Assembly: GCA_016178045.1 (NCBI GenBank)
Contig: JACOUE010000065.1
Coordinates: 1-51,765, forward strand
Reading direction: 5' to 3'
Source of the DNA: Chloroflexota bacterium
GTDB lineage: Bacteria > Chloroflexota > Dehalococcoidia > SM23-28-2 > JACOUE01
DNA length: 51,765 nucleotides
Of this stretch, positions 16,181 to 24,139 are shown one piece after another; the first letter of the stretch is position 1, and each line of letters begins with the position of its first letter. A program made the position numbers and the translations under genes. Under the pieces are notes generated by a model. The model had not been told where the DNA came from. It worked only from the letters and a program-made list of their open reading frames with translations, and did not search any database.

Positions 16181-17380
16181 ATGGACTTTCGTTTCACGCC
16201 TGAGGAAGAGGCGTTCCGGAAAGAAGTCCGCGATTTCATCGAGAGCGAGTGCCCGTCGGATCTGCGCGGCGGCGACGTCAACTTCTTCCAGCAGATCGGC
16301 CCCCTGGTCCAGTGGCGGAGCAAGCTGGCCCAGAAGAACTGGGTGGCGCCCGCCTGGCCCAAGGAGTACGGCGGCGCCGGAATGACCATCATGGAGCAGT
16401 TCATCTACAACCTGGAGACGGCGCGGTCCCGCGCCCCCGCCCCCATCTACCTCGGCGGGCTGGGCGTGGCCGTCGTCGGCCCCACCCTCATCATCTACGG
16501 CAGCGAGGAGCAGAAGAAGAAGCACATCCCCGGCATCCTCTCCGGCCAGCACATCTGGTGCCAGGGCTTCTCCGAGCCCGGCTCCGGCTCCGACCTCGCC
16601 TCCCTCCAGACCCGCGCCGTCCGTGACGGCGACGACTACGTCATCAACGGCCAGAAGATCTGGACCACCCTGGCCCACCTCTCCCAGTACATGCTCCTCC
16701 TCTGCCGCACCGACCCCGACGCCCCCAAGCACAAGGGCATAAGCTACCTCATCGTGCCGATGCGGGACGAGAGCGGCCAGCCCACGCCCGGCGTCAGCGT
16801 CCGCCCCCTCTACAACATGGCGGGCACGCACGAGTTCAACGAGGTGTTCTTCGACAACGTGCGGGTGCCGGCCAAGAACCTGGTGGGCGAGGAGCACCGC
16901 GGCTGGTACATGGCCGTCACCACCCTGGACATCGAGCGGTCCAACATCGGGTCGGCGGTGGGGCAGCAGCAGACGGTGGAGGACCTGACGCGCTTCGCCA
17001 GCGCGAATAAGGGGAACGGCGTCGTCCGGGACCTGTCGAGCGTGCGCTACGAGCTGGCGGAGCGGTTCATCGAGACCGAGGCGGCGCTCATGCTTTCGAA
17101 CCGCGTCGTCACGATGCAGGCCAAGGGGATGATCCCCAACTACGAGGCGTCAGCGGTGAAGCTGTACTCGATGGAGCTGAACCAGCGCATCGCCAACACG
17201 GGCATGGGGATGATGGGCCTCTACGGGCAGCTCAGCCGCAGCTCCAAGTGGTCGCAGCTGCGGGGCCGGGTCGAGTTCATGTACCTGCGCTCGGTGGCGA
17301 ACACCATCGAGGGCGGCACCTCGGAAATACAGCGGAATATAGTCGCGCAACGCGGATTGGGGCTGCCCAGGAACGACTAG
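16181..17380 (+). CDS. Acyl-CoA dehydrogenase 1 (FadE26-like)
   Basis: A 399-residue ACAD, a FAD enzyme that introduces the alpha-beta double bond in acyl-CoA thioesters. It has the N-terminal helical domain (FTPEEEAFRKEVRDF), the beta domain with WCQGFSEPGSGSDLA and DDYVINGQKIWTT, and the C-terminal helical domain ending GGTSEIQRNIVAQRGLGLP. The residue aligned with the MCAD base (normally E in EGT) is Gly. A Glu is present in TLDIERSNIG, near position 247, where mycobacterial FadE26 (ChsE4) carries its base, so it is probably active. The substrate is unknown. Driven by the promoter at 16094-16122. Confidence 0.93.
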   Translation: MDFRFTPEEEAFRKEVRDFIESECPSDLRGGDVNFFQQIGPLVQWRSKLAQKNWVAPAWPKEYGGAGMTIMEQFIYNLETARSRAPAPIYLGGLGVAVVGPTLIIYGSEEQKKKHIPGILSGQHIWCQGFSEPGSGSDLASLQTRAVRDGDDYVINGQKIWTTLAHLSQYMLLLCRTDPDAPKHKGISYLIVPMRDESGQPTPGVSVRPLYNMAGTHEFNEVFFDNVRVPAKNLVGEEHRGWYMAVTTLDIERSNIGSAVGQQQTVEDLTRFASANKGNGVVRDLSSVRYELAERFIETEAALMLSNRVVTMQAKGMIPNYEASAVKLYSMELNQRIANTGMGMMGLYGQLSRSSKWSQLRGRVEFMYLRSVANTIEGGTSEIQRNIVAQRGLGLPRND

Positions 17381-17779
17381 CCCCCGAATCCGGCCTCCTT
17401 CGCATTCAGTGCTCCCACGTGAGTGCATTGCTTCGAGCGCAAGGCACGTTCGCAGCCCTTCCTTAGCGTGAGCCACCCCCGTAACCTTGAAGCGATTCCG
17501 CCGCTTCAGGGTGCGCAAAACGCTTCTCCGAGCATTTCTCGCATTTTGACTCGCGCCATTCATGCTGCGCTAGCGCTCACGTCTCATGTCATTCGCTCGT
17601 TATTCATTTATCCACCGGCGTGCATTTCATTTTGCTAGTCTCCCTCCCCCCGCCGGTCTCTCCCCCAGTGCGGGGGCCGGGGGTAGCCAAACGCCCCGCT
17701 GTCGCTTAGAATGAACCCCGCGAAAAAGCGGCGCGGCTGAGGCGGCGCCTGCGTCCCTCGACCCGATAGGAGCATCGCC
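17381..17779. other. Intergenic region of about 400 bp without a gene
   Basis: No convincing frame on either strand. It has lower GC than its flanks, a small hairpin GAAGCG-N7-CGCTTC near 17490, and a C-rich/G-rich fold-back near 17648-17690 (CCCCCGCC against GGGGGCCGGGGG). It may hold the terminator of ACAD 1 and the leader of the next gene. Confidence 0.5.
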
Positions 17780-18855
17780 ATGGACTTTCGCTTTGCGCCT
17801 GAGGAGGAGGCCTTCCGCCGGGAGGTGCAGTCCTTCCTGGGCGAGAACCTGCCGCCGGACTGGGACCACGACCCCTTCGAGATCCGCGAAGACCACTGGG
17901 GCTTCGCCCGCGACTTCACCAGGAAGCTGGCCGCCCGGCGGTGGATCGCGCCGGCCTGGCCCCAGGAATACGGCGGCCTGGGCCTGGACTTCATGCGCCA
18001 GGTCATCCTCTCCGAGGAGATGGCCTACCGCCGCGCCCCCAACACCAGCCAGATCGGCATCGTCTACGCCGGACCCACCATCATTGTCTACGGAAACGAG
18101 GAGCAGAAGCGGCAGTTCCTGCCCGGCATCACCTCCGGCGAGATCGTCTGGTGCCAGGGCTACTCGGAGCCCAACGCCGGGTCGGACCTGGCTTCCCTTC
18201 AGGCGACCGCCGTGAGGGACGGCGACGACTACGTCTCAGCTACTTCGTCGCGCCCATGGACACGCCGGGCATCAGCGTGATGCCGCTGGTAAACATGGCG
18301 GACATGCGCGGCTTCAACCAGATCTTCTTCGACAACGTGCGCGTCCCCGCCCGCTACCGCATCGGCGAGGAGAACCGCGGCTGGTACGTGGCGATGACGA
18401 CGCTGGACTTCGAGCGATCGAACATCTCGTCGGCGGCGGCGGCGCGGCGGACGTTCGAGGAGCTGGTGCGCTTCAGCCGCGACGCCGGCAACGGCGGCCG
18501 GCTCATCGACACGCCGGGGGTGCGCTACCGGCTCGCCGAGATGGCGATCGAGATCGAGACGGGGCGCTTCCTCTCGTACCGGGTGGCGTCCATCCAGGCG
18601 CGGGGGGAGATCCCCAACTACGAGTCGTCGGCGGCGAAGCTGTACCACTCGGAGCTGAACCAGCGGCTGGCCCAGAGCGGGGTCGAGATCATGGGGCTGT
18701 ACGGCCAAGTGCGGGAGAAGTCGAAGCACGCCCGGTTGCGCGGCCGCTTCGCCCGGACGTACCTGACCAGCATCGGCTCGACGGTAGCGGCCGGGACGAG
18801 CGAGGTGCAGCGGAACATCATCGCCCAGCGGGGGCTGGGCCTGCCGCGGGCGTAG
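17780..18855 (+). pseudogene. Acyl-CoA dehydrogenase 2 with 97-nt deletion
   Basis: An ACAD of the same subfamily as its neighbours. The first part (MDFRFAPEEEAFRREVQSF ... WCQGYSEPNAGSDLA ... RDGDDYV) ends at about 18235; the sequence resumes in another frame with SYFVAPMDTPGISVMPLVNM and runs to GTSEVQRNIIAQRGLGLPRA. Compared with the ACAD at 22775, the 33 residues from INGQKIW to KHKGI are missing, except for 2 nt. A 97-nt deletion would restore 390 codons, exactly the length of two paralogues in this window. The break follows an 18-nt string shared by the paralogues. The lost segment includes part of the FAD/acyl pocket. Real lesion or assembly collapse. Confidence 0.88.
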
Positions 18856-18867
18856 GAGGAGGCAGCG

Positions 18868-19470
18868 ATGGGCGACGGCAAAGTCCCTGAGGCGTGGCTG
18901 CAACTACCGAGCGAAGAGCGCGTGCGTGCATACATGGGCTCCGGCCACCCTTACGACTTCGGATTCATACCGGCGATGGCGCGGCTGGCCTCGGCGCACC
19001 AGAGGATCGCGCCGTATTTCGGCACGCTGTTCGCCCAGATCATGTTCGCGCCGGGGGCGCTGACCCGCCGCGAGCGGGAGATGGTGGCGGCGGTAGCGTC
19101 GGCGGCGCAGGACTGCCACTACTGAACGCAGTCCCACGCAGAGTTTCTGCGTGTCGAGGGCGGGGAGCCGGAGCTGGTGGCAGCGATCAAGGAGGGCCGC
19201 TGGCGGGAGCTCGACCGGTCGCCGCGCGACCGCGCCCTGTGCGCCGTCGCCGAGAAGCTGAGCGCCCAGCCCACGCGCATGACCGAGGACGACTGGCAGC
19301 CGCTGCGCGGCCTCGGCTTCGACGACGAGGCGTGCCTGGAGGTGGCGCACATCGTGGGCATCTTCAACTACCTGACCCGCCTGGCCGACGGCTTCGGCCT
19401 CCAGCTGGACGCGGGCACGGTGAAGGCGGCGGAGACAGGGCAGGCGCTGAAGCGGCCAGCCAAGACGTAG
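18868..19470 (+). CDS. AhpD-like peroxidase-related protein, probable selenoprotein (CHY-U)
   Basis: A 200-codon gene reading through TGA at 19123-19125 (codon 86). Upstream: EREMVAAVASAAQDCHY; downstream: TQSHAEFLRVEGGEPELVAAI. The family motif is CxxC followed by H (carboxymuconolactone decarboxylase/AhpD fold, peroxidase-related group), so TGA sits exactly at the second redox cysteine and the downstream half stays in the same frame with full homology. A perfect 8-bp hairpin with a GTT loop begins 10 nt after the TGA, as expected for a bacterial SECIS. TAG ends the gene. GGAGGAGG precedes the ATG. It probably reduces peroxides or shuttles thiol electrons. It lies 12 bp after the damaged ACAD 2. 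The alternative, a nonsense mutation, is less likely given the hairpin and the second case at 40100. Confidence 0.82.
19123..19153 (+). promoter_or_regulatory. Candidate bacterial SECIS element of the AhpD-like gene
   Basis: TGA at 19123-19125, then the stem CACGCAGA (19135-19142), loop GTT and TCTGCGTG (19146-19153): 8 perfect pairs. The apical G-U lies 21-22 nt from the T of TGA, within the window required for SelB binding. Confidence 0.72.
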
Positions 19471-19480
19471 TTTCGCCAAC

Positions 19481-19600
19481 GTAGGCCGGGCCTTTAGCCC
19501 GGCCGAGCGCCAGCGCCCAACGTCAGGCCAGGCTCAAGGCGTGGCCTACAAACGGACTCCGGGTGCAGGTGTAGGCCGGGCCTTCCGCCCTGCCCTGAAC
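19481..19600. repeat. REP-like hairpins upstream of the RAYT gene
   Basis: Contains GGCCGGGC-CTTTA-GCCCGGCC (19484-19504, perfect 8-bp stem), an imperfect AGGCCA...TGGCCT fold (19525-19547) and a third partial copy beginning GTAGGCCGGGC at 19571. Units share the spacer AGCGCCAGCGCCCAACGTCA with the downstream array. Confidence 0.75.
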
Positions 19601-19606
19601 GAGCGG

Positions 19607-20083
19607 ATGACCAAACTGCGCAGGTTTCACGAAGAAAACTATCCGTACTTCATCACGACCTCGACGGCAGGTCGAGAGCGTGTTTTCCAAGACCGAGCGA
19701 AGGCTGAGCTGCTTAAGGAAGTGCTCTACCAAACGCGAGTCCGATACGGTTTCCTCCTCCTGGGCTTCGCTATAATGCCGGACCATCTGCACGCCGTCAT
19801 CGTACCCCGCCTCGGCGATACGATTTCCCAAGTCATGCGCTTTGTCAAGGGCACCTATGCTCGCGCTCACAACGTGCTCTACGACAGCTCCGGGCCCTTT
19901 TGGCAGCCTCGATTCTACGACCGAGCAGTCAGGGACGAAGAGGCGCTTCGCGCCACCATAACCTATGTGGAGCAGAATCCCGTTAAAGCGAAGCTGGCGG
20001 GAACCCCACAAGATTACCCGTTCTCATCGGCACACCCGAAATGTCCGACGGACCTTGAGGCGTTCCTGAATGGCCAGGCTTAG
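19607..20083 (+). CDS. REP-associated tyrosine transposase (RAYT, Y1 family)
   Basis: A 158-residue single-domain HUH nuclease. The HUH pair is in IMPDHLHAVI (H60, H62) and the catalytic tyrosine is probably Y120 in TYVEQNPVKAKLA. The N-terminal RFHEENYPYFITTST and the SSGPFWQPRFYDRAV segment are classic for TnpA-REP proteins, which cut and move flanking REP hairpins. ATG 19607 (MTKLRRFHEENYPYF) was chosen because the longer in-frame start at 19541 translates a REP repeat. Composition is lower in GC than its neighbours. REP-like hairpins flank both sides, and a solitary perfect one lies at 40695. Confidence 0.93.
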   Translation: MTKLRRFHEENYPYFITTSTAGRERVFQDRAKAELLKEVLYQTRVRYGFLLLGFAIMPDHLHAVIVPRLGDTISQVMRFVKGTYARAHNVLYDSSGPFWQPRFYDRAVRDEEALRATITYVEQNPVKAKLAGTPQDYPFSSAHPKCPTDLEAFLNGQA

Positions 20084-20275
20084 GGCCTGGCCTGCAAACG
20101 GACGAGCCATTCCCACCAAGCGTGGGCCGGGCCTAGCCCGGCCCAGCGCCAGCGCCCAACGTCAGGCCTGGCCTACAAAGGACGGGCCATTCCCAGCAAG
20201 CGTAGGCTGGGCCTTCAGCCCGGCCCAGCGCCAGCGCCCAACGTCAGGCCAGGCTTAAGGCCTGGCCTACGAAGG
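20079..20275. repeat. REP-like hairpin array downstream of the RAYT gene
   Basis: Two units repeat with a period of about 80-82 bp (GACGAGCCATTCCCACCAAG at 20101 against GACGGGCCATTCCCAGCAAG at 20181), each containing a GGGCCGGGCCTAGCCCGGCC-type or AGGCCAGGCTTAAGGCCTGG-type hairpin and the spacer AGCGCCAGCGCCCAACGTCA. Confidence 0.78.
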
Positions 20276-20290
20276 GACCGAAGCGGCCCT

Positions 20291-21496
20291 CTACGGTATA
20301 ACCCCCCGCTCCTTCAGCGCCACGATCTGTTCCCATTCGTAGCCCAGCTCCAGCAGGACCTCCTCCGTGTGCTGGCCCAGCTCCGGCACCGGCCCCCGCG
20401 CCTGCCAGGGCGTGCCGTAGAAGTCGGCGGGGGTGGCCACCATCCGCACCGGCTGCTCGTCGGGGCCGGGGACGTCCACGAAGACGCCGGCCTGCTCCGC
20501 CAGGGGGTCGGCGGTCACGTCGTTCACCGTGTTGACGGGGGCCCACCAGACGTCCTCGCGGTCGAACACCTCGCCCCACTCGTCCAGGGACTTCTCGGCG
20601 AACGCCTTGTCGAGCTCCCCCACCAGGGCGGGGGCGTTGAGGCGGCGATTCATGATGTTGGCGAAGCGCTCGTCCTCCTGGAGGTCCGGCCGGCCGACGG
20701 CGCGGCAGAGGTCGGGCCAGTGGCGGTCGGCCTGGAGGAGAAGGAGCCAGAACCAGCGCCCGTCCCCGGCCTGGAAGCAGTTGATGATGGGGTTGACGGC
20801 GTGCTCGCGGTCGTAGGGGACGACGTCCGTGTTGAGGCGGGAGGCGAGCATGATGTCCCAGCCCATCATATAAGCGCCGACGCGCAGGAGCGAGACCGCC
20901 AGCCGCTGGCCGCGACCCGTCCGCTGGCGGGCGAGGAGAGCGGCGCAGATGGCGCCGGCGGCGTTGGACCCGGCCATGTGGTCGCCCATGCCGCCGCGCT
21001 GGTGGGGGAGGGGCGCGCCCCTGGGGACCAGCATCGCCGCCACGCCGGCCCGCGACCAGAAGGCGCCGATGTCGTAGGCGGGGCGGTTGCGGTCGTCGGT
21101 GTCGGGGCCGTAGCCGGTGATCTGGCAGTAGACCAGGCCCGGGTTGCCGGCGCTGAGGGCCTCGTAGGAGAAGCCGAACTCGTCCAGCACCCGCGGCCGC
21201 ACGTTGGAGACGAAGACGTCGGCCTTATCGATGAGAGCGCGGGCGATGTCGCGCGCCTCCTCCAGCTCCAGGTTCAGGGCGATGCTGCGCTTGCCCCGGT
21301 TGTCCAGCTCGAAGGGCGGGTTGATGGAGATGGGGACGCCCATGGCGGAGGCGAACAGCCCCCGGAACGGGTCGCCGCTTGGCGGCTCGATCTTGATGAC
21401 GTCGGCACCCCAGTCGCAGAGGATGGCGGCCGCGGACGGTCCGGCCACCCAGAACCCCATCTCAACGACGCGGACTCCCTCCAGAGGTCCAGCCAT
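20291..21496 (-). CDS. Class III CoA-transferase (CaiB/BaiF family)
   Basis: A 401-residue formyl-CoA transferase-type enzyme that moves CoA between carboxylic acids. Starts at ATG 21496 (MAGPLEGVRVVEMGFWVAGP). Visible features: DWGADVIKIEPPSGDPFRG, NRGKRSIALNL, the catalytic aspartate D172 in GGMGDHMAGSNAAGAI, and AHRTGRGQRL-type helix. Members activate substrates such as carnitine, oxalate, benzylsuccinate or bile acids; here it probably supplies acyl-CoA to the neighbouring ACADs. AAAGGAG precedes the start. A longer in-frame extension to 21685 is not family-like. A possible minus-strand promoter is TTGTCA (21555-21560), 17 bp, TACCTT (21532-21537). Confidence 0.92.
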   Translation of the reverse strand: MAGPLEGVRVVEMGFWVAGPSAAAILCDWGADVIKIEPPSGDPFRGLFASAMGVPISINPPFELDNRGKRSIALNLELEEARDIARALIDKADVFVSNVRPRVLDEFGFSYEALSAGNPGLVYCQITGYGPDTDDRNRPAYDIGAFWSRAGVAAMLVPRGAPLPHQRGGMGDHMAGSNAAGAICAALLARQRTGRGQRLAVSLLRVGAYMMGWDIMLASRLNTDVVPYDREHAVNPIINCFQAGDGRWFWLLLLQADRHWPDLCRAVGRPDLQEDERFANIMNRRLNAPALVGELDKAFAEKSLDEWGEVFDREDVWWAPVNTVNDVTADPLAEQAGVFVDVPGPDEQPVRMVATPADFYGTPWQARGPVPELGQHTEEVLLELGYEWEQIVALKERGVIP

Positions 21497-21605
21497 GCTC
21501 CCGGCTCCTTTCGCGCTTATCGGTGTGTATGAAGGTAATGCAGCGGCGGGCCGTTGACAATACGCGAGCCTTGCCAGCGTGGGCGCGCTATCGGATGATG
21601 GCGGC

Positions 21606-22730
21606 GTGCCCCGACTGAGCGCGGCTTGGCTCGTCCCGCTGCTGTTCATCCTCGCTGCCTGCGGCGATGGCGGCAGCGTCCTCACGCCGGCTACGTCGCC
21701 GACCCTGTCGCCGGCGGGGACGCCGACGGCATCGCCTCAGCCGACGGCAACAGAACCGCCGGAGGAATCCGTCGAGGTGACGCTGCACGCCGTCGGGGAC
21801 GTCATGCTCGGCCGCACCCTCGGCGACGGAATCCGCCGGTCCGGGCCGCTGTACCCCTTCGAGCCCGTGCTCGACCTCCTGCGCGACGCCGATATCACGT
21901 TCGCCAACCTGGAGTCGCCCCTGAGCGAGCGGGGCGAGCCGGCGCCCAAGGACTTCGTGTTCCGCGGCCCGACCGAGGGGGCCGAGGGGCTGGCGCAGGC
22001 GGGCATCGACATCGTCTCGCTGGCTAACAACCACGCCCTGGACTACGGCCTGACCGCCCTGGCCGACACCCGCGCGGCCCTGGCGGCGGCGGGCGTCCTC
22101 TACGCCGGCGCCGGGGGCAACGAGGCGGGGGCGCGGGCACCCGTCATCGTCGGGCGCAAAGGGCTGCGGCTGGCCTTCCTGGCCTACGTCAACACGCCGA
22201 GCGACAGCGGCAGCGGCTTCGACGTCTCCGGCACGGCGGCCACCGCCGGCCGGGCTGGGGTGGCCTGGGCCACGGCGGAGGCGGTGGCCGCGGACGTGGC
22301 GGCGGCCAGAGGCCAGGCGGATATCGTCATCGTCTCACTGCACACGGGCCCGGAGTACCAGGAGCCGCCGAGCCCACTTCAGGTGGAGGTAGCCCGCGCC
22401 GCCATCGACGCCGGGGCGGCGCTGGTGCTGGGCCACCACCCCCACGTCCTCCAGGGGATCGAGCGGTACAAGCGCGGCCTCATCATCTACAGCCTGGGGA
22501 ACTTCGTGTTCGACTTCGACAGCGTCGACTACGCCCACCCCGGGCTGCCGTCGGCGCTCTCGGCCGTGCTGCGGGTGAGGCTGAGCGAGGAGGGCGTGCT
22601 GGGCTGCCGCGTCCTTCCCGTCGTCATCGCGGAGGGGGACGGGCGGCCGCGGCCGGCCGCGGGGGCGGGGGCGCAGGCGGTGCTGGACCGCCTGGCGCGC
22701 CTCTCGGACGGGTGCTGCGGCCTGGGCTGA
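21606..22730 (+). CDS. CapA/PgsA-type metallophosphatase-fold lipoprotein
   Basis: GTG 21606 gives MPRLSAAWLVPLLFILAAC, a lipoprotein signal with lipobox LAAC; GTG 21579 would add nine residues. A Thr/Pro-rich linker (about residues 25-55) leads to the PGA_cap domain: VTLHAVGDVMLGR, NLESPLSERG, SLANNHALDYG, VSLHTGPEYQEPP, GHHPHVLQGIERYKRGLIIYSLGNFVFD. These are the metal-binding motifs of CapA. The family takes part in poly-gamma-glutamate synthesis, but many members are just surface phosphatase-like proteins; no capBC genes are nearby, so capsule synthesis is not implied. Confidence 0.9.
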   Translation: MPRLSAAWLVPLLFILAACGDGGSVLTPATSPTLSPAGTPTASPQPTATEPPEESVEVTLHAVGDVMLGRTLGDGIRRSGPLYPFEPVLDLLRDADITFANLESPLSERGEPAPKDFVFRGPTEGAEGLAQAGIDIVSLANNHALDYGLTALADTRAALAAAGVLYAGAGGNEAGARAPVIVGRKGLRLAFLAYVNTPSDSGSGFDVSGTAATAGRAGVAWATAEAVAADVAAARGQADIVIVSLHTGPEYQEPPSPLQVEVARAAIDAGAALVLGHHPHVLQGIERYKRGLIIYSLGNFVFDFDSVDYAHPGLPSALSAVLRVRLSEEGVLGCRVLPVVIAEGDGRPRPAAGAGAQAVLDRLARLSDGCCGLG

Positions 22731-22753
22731 GGTTGCAGTTAACGTACAGGTTA

Positions 22754-22762
22754 TGGTATCTT
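22754..22762 (+). promoter_or_regulatory. Extended -10 promoter of ACAD 3
   Basis: TGGTATCTT ends 12 nt before the ATG. TTGCAG at 22733-22738 may be a -35 (18-bp spacer). The spacer GTTAACGTACAGGTTA shares ACGT and AGGTTA with the ACAD 1 promoter at 16094, hinting at a common regulator. Confidence 0.45.
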
Positions 22763-22774
22763 TGCCCTCGCTCA

Positions 22775-23947
22775 ATGGATTTCCGCTTCGCGCCTGAGGA
22801 CGAAGCCTTCCGCCGGGAGGTGCGCGCCTGGCTGAAGAAGAACCTCCCTTCCGACTGGGAGGGCCACCTCCGTGACGAGTCCGGCTGGGGGTTCGCCCGC
22901 GGCTTCGCCAGGAAGCTCTCCGAGAGGCGGTGGGTCGCGCCGCAGTGGCCGGTGGAGTACGGCGGCCTCGGCCTCTCCCACTGGCAGCAGCTCATCTACA
23001 ACGAGGAGATGTCCTACCACCGCGCCCCCCTGGGCTACATCGCCATCGGCGTGGGCTGGACGGGGCCCACCATCATCATCTACGGCACGGAGGAGCAGAA
23101 GCGGCAGCACCTCGCCGGCATAACCGCGGGCGAGACGATGTGGTGCCAGGGGTTCTCTGAGCCGAACGCAGGCTCCGACCTCGCCTCCCTCCAGACGCGG
23201 GCCGTCCGCGACGGCGACGACTACGTCATCAACGGCCAGAAGATATGGACCTCCGGCGCCCACCACGCCGACTGGATGATCCTCCTCGCCCGTACGGACG
23301 CGGAAGCGCCCAAGCACAAGGGCATCTCCTACTTCCTCCTCGACATGAAGTCGCCGGGGATCACCGTCCAGCCGCTGATCGACGTGATGGACAACCACAG
23401 CTTCAACCAGGTCTTCTTCGAGAACGTGCGCGTCCCCAAGAGCTCGCTGCTGGGCGAGGAGAACCGCGGCTGGTACATGGCGACGACGACCCTCGACTTC
23501 GAGCGGTCGTCCATCGGCGGGGCGGCGGGAGCGCTGCGGCTGCTGGAGGACCTTGCCGCCTACGTGAACGAGACGCCCCGCAACGGCGGCACGCTCGTCG
23601 GCGACCAGCGCGTGCGCTGGCGCCTGGCCGACGCCGCCCTCGAGGTGGAGCTGGGACGGATGCTGTCGTACCGGGTGGTGTCGCTCCAGGCGCGGGGGGT
23701 CGTCCCCAACTACGAGTCGTCCACGGCCAAGCTGTACAATACGGAGATGCAGCTGCGGCTGGCCCACGCTGGCCTCGAGGTGCTGGGCCTGTACGGGCAG
23801 CTGAAGCCCAAGTCCAGGCGGGCCCAGCTGCGCGGCCGCCTCGAGCGCCAGTACCTGTGGCAGACGGCGATGGTGGTCGGCGGCGGCACCAGCGAGATCC
23901 AGCGCAACATCATCGCCATGCGGGGTCTGGGCCTGCCCAGGGGGTAG
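22775..23947 (+). CDS. Acyl-CoA dehydrogenase 3 (FadE26-like)
   Basis: A 390-residue ACAD starting MDFRFAPEDEAFRREVRAW. Beta-domain motifs are WCQGFSEPNAGSDLA and DDYVINGQKIWTSGAHHADW. The helical C-terminal domain ends GGTSEIQRNIIAMRGLGLPRG. The MCAD catalytic position is Gly, but Glu243 in TTLDFERSSIG aligns with the FadE26/ChsE4 base. A 94-nt block (23171-23264) is identical to ACAD 6 except for one base. Together with ACAD 4 (24140) it could form an alpha2-beta2 heteromer like FadE26-FadE27; this is inference from pairing and residues. Confidence 0.93.
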   Translation: MDFRFAPEDEAFRREVRAWLKKNLPSDWEGHLRDESGWGFARGFARKLSERRWVAPQWPVEYGGLGLSHWQQLIYNEEMSYHRAPLGYIAIGVGWTGPTIIIYGTEEQKRQHLAGITAGETMWCQGFSEPNAGSDLASLQTRAVRDGDDYVINGQKIWTSGAHHADWMILLARTDAEAPKHKGISYFLLDMKSPGITVQPLIDVMDNHSFNQVFFENVRVPKSSLLGEENRGWYMATTTLDFERSSIGGAAGALRLLEDLAAYVNETPRNGGTLVGDQRVRWRLADAALEVELGRMLSYRVVSLQARGVVPNYESSTAKLYNTEMQLRLAHAGLEVLGLYGQLKPKSRRAQLRGRLERQYLWQTAMVVGGGTSEIQRNIIAMRGLGLPRG

Positions 23948-23999
23948 AGCTGGAAGCAGGAAGTTGGAGATTAGAGGTTGGAATATATTACCGGGGAGT

Positions 24000-24046
24000 C
24001 CAGAGGGGCAGCGCCCCTCTGGCGGGGGTCTGGGGGTGTCCCCCAG
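24000..24046. terminator. Two strong hairpins downstream of ACAD 3
   Basis: CCAGAGGGGC-AGC-GCCCCTCTGG would pair 10 bp (24000-24022), and CTGGGGG-TGT-CCCCCAG 7 bp (24030-24046). The A-rich TCAAATAAA follows, but there is no U-tract, so this is either an unusual terminator or a dispersed hairpin repeat. The rest of the 192-bp gap holds a purine-rich repeat arm (23950-23983). Confidence 0.55.
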
Positions 24047-24139
24047 TCATTCAAATAAACACCTCTCGGGGCGGGCCCGGGTGGGTCGAAAAACGATAGA
24101 ACAATCCCTCCAGACGGAGGGCAAGGGAGGTAGCCCCAG

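Noticed and set aside
18868-19125. Reading the AhpD-like gene as a short protein ending at TGA, with a separate second gene at 19177
   Set aside because: Both parts lie in one frame, the homology continues straight across TGA, and a SECIS-like hairpin follows; a split gene explains less.
19481-20275. CRISPR array
   Set aside because: The repeats are hairpins with shared spacers and irregular spacing around a RAYT gene; no cas genes and no unique spacers.
21554-21592. TTGACA as a plus-strand promoter for the CapA-like gene
   Set aside because: No -10 at suitable spacing on the plus strand; the sequence fits better as part of a minus-strand promoter for the CoA-transferase.
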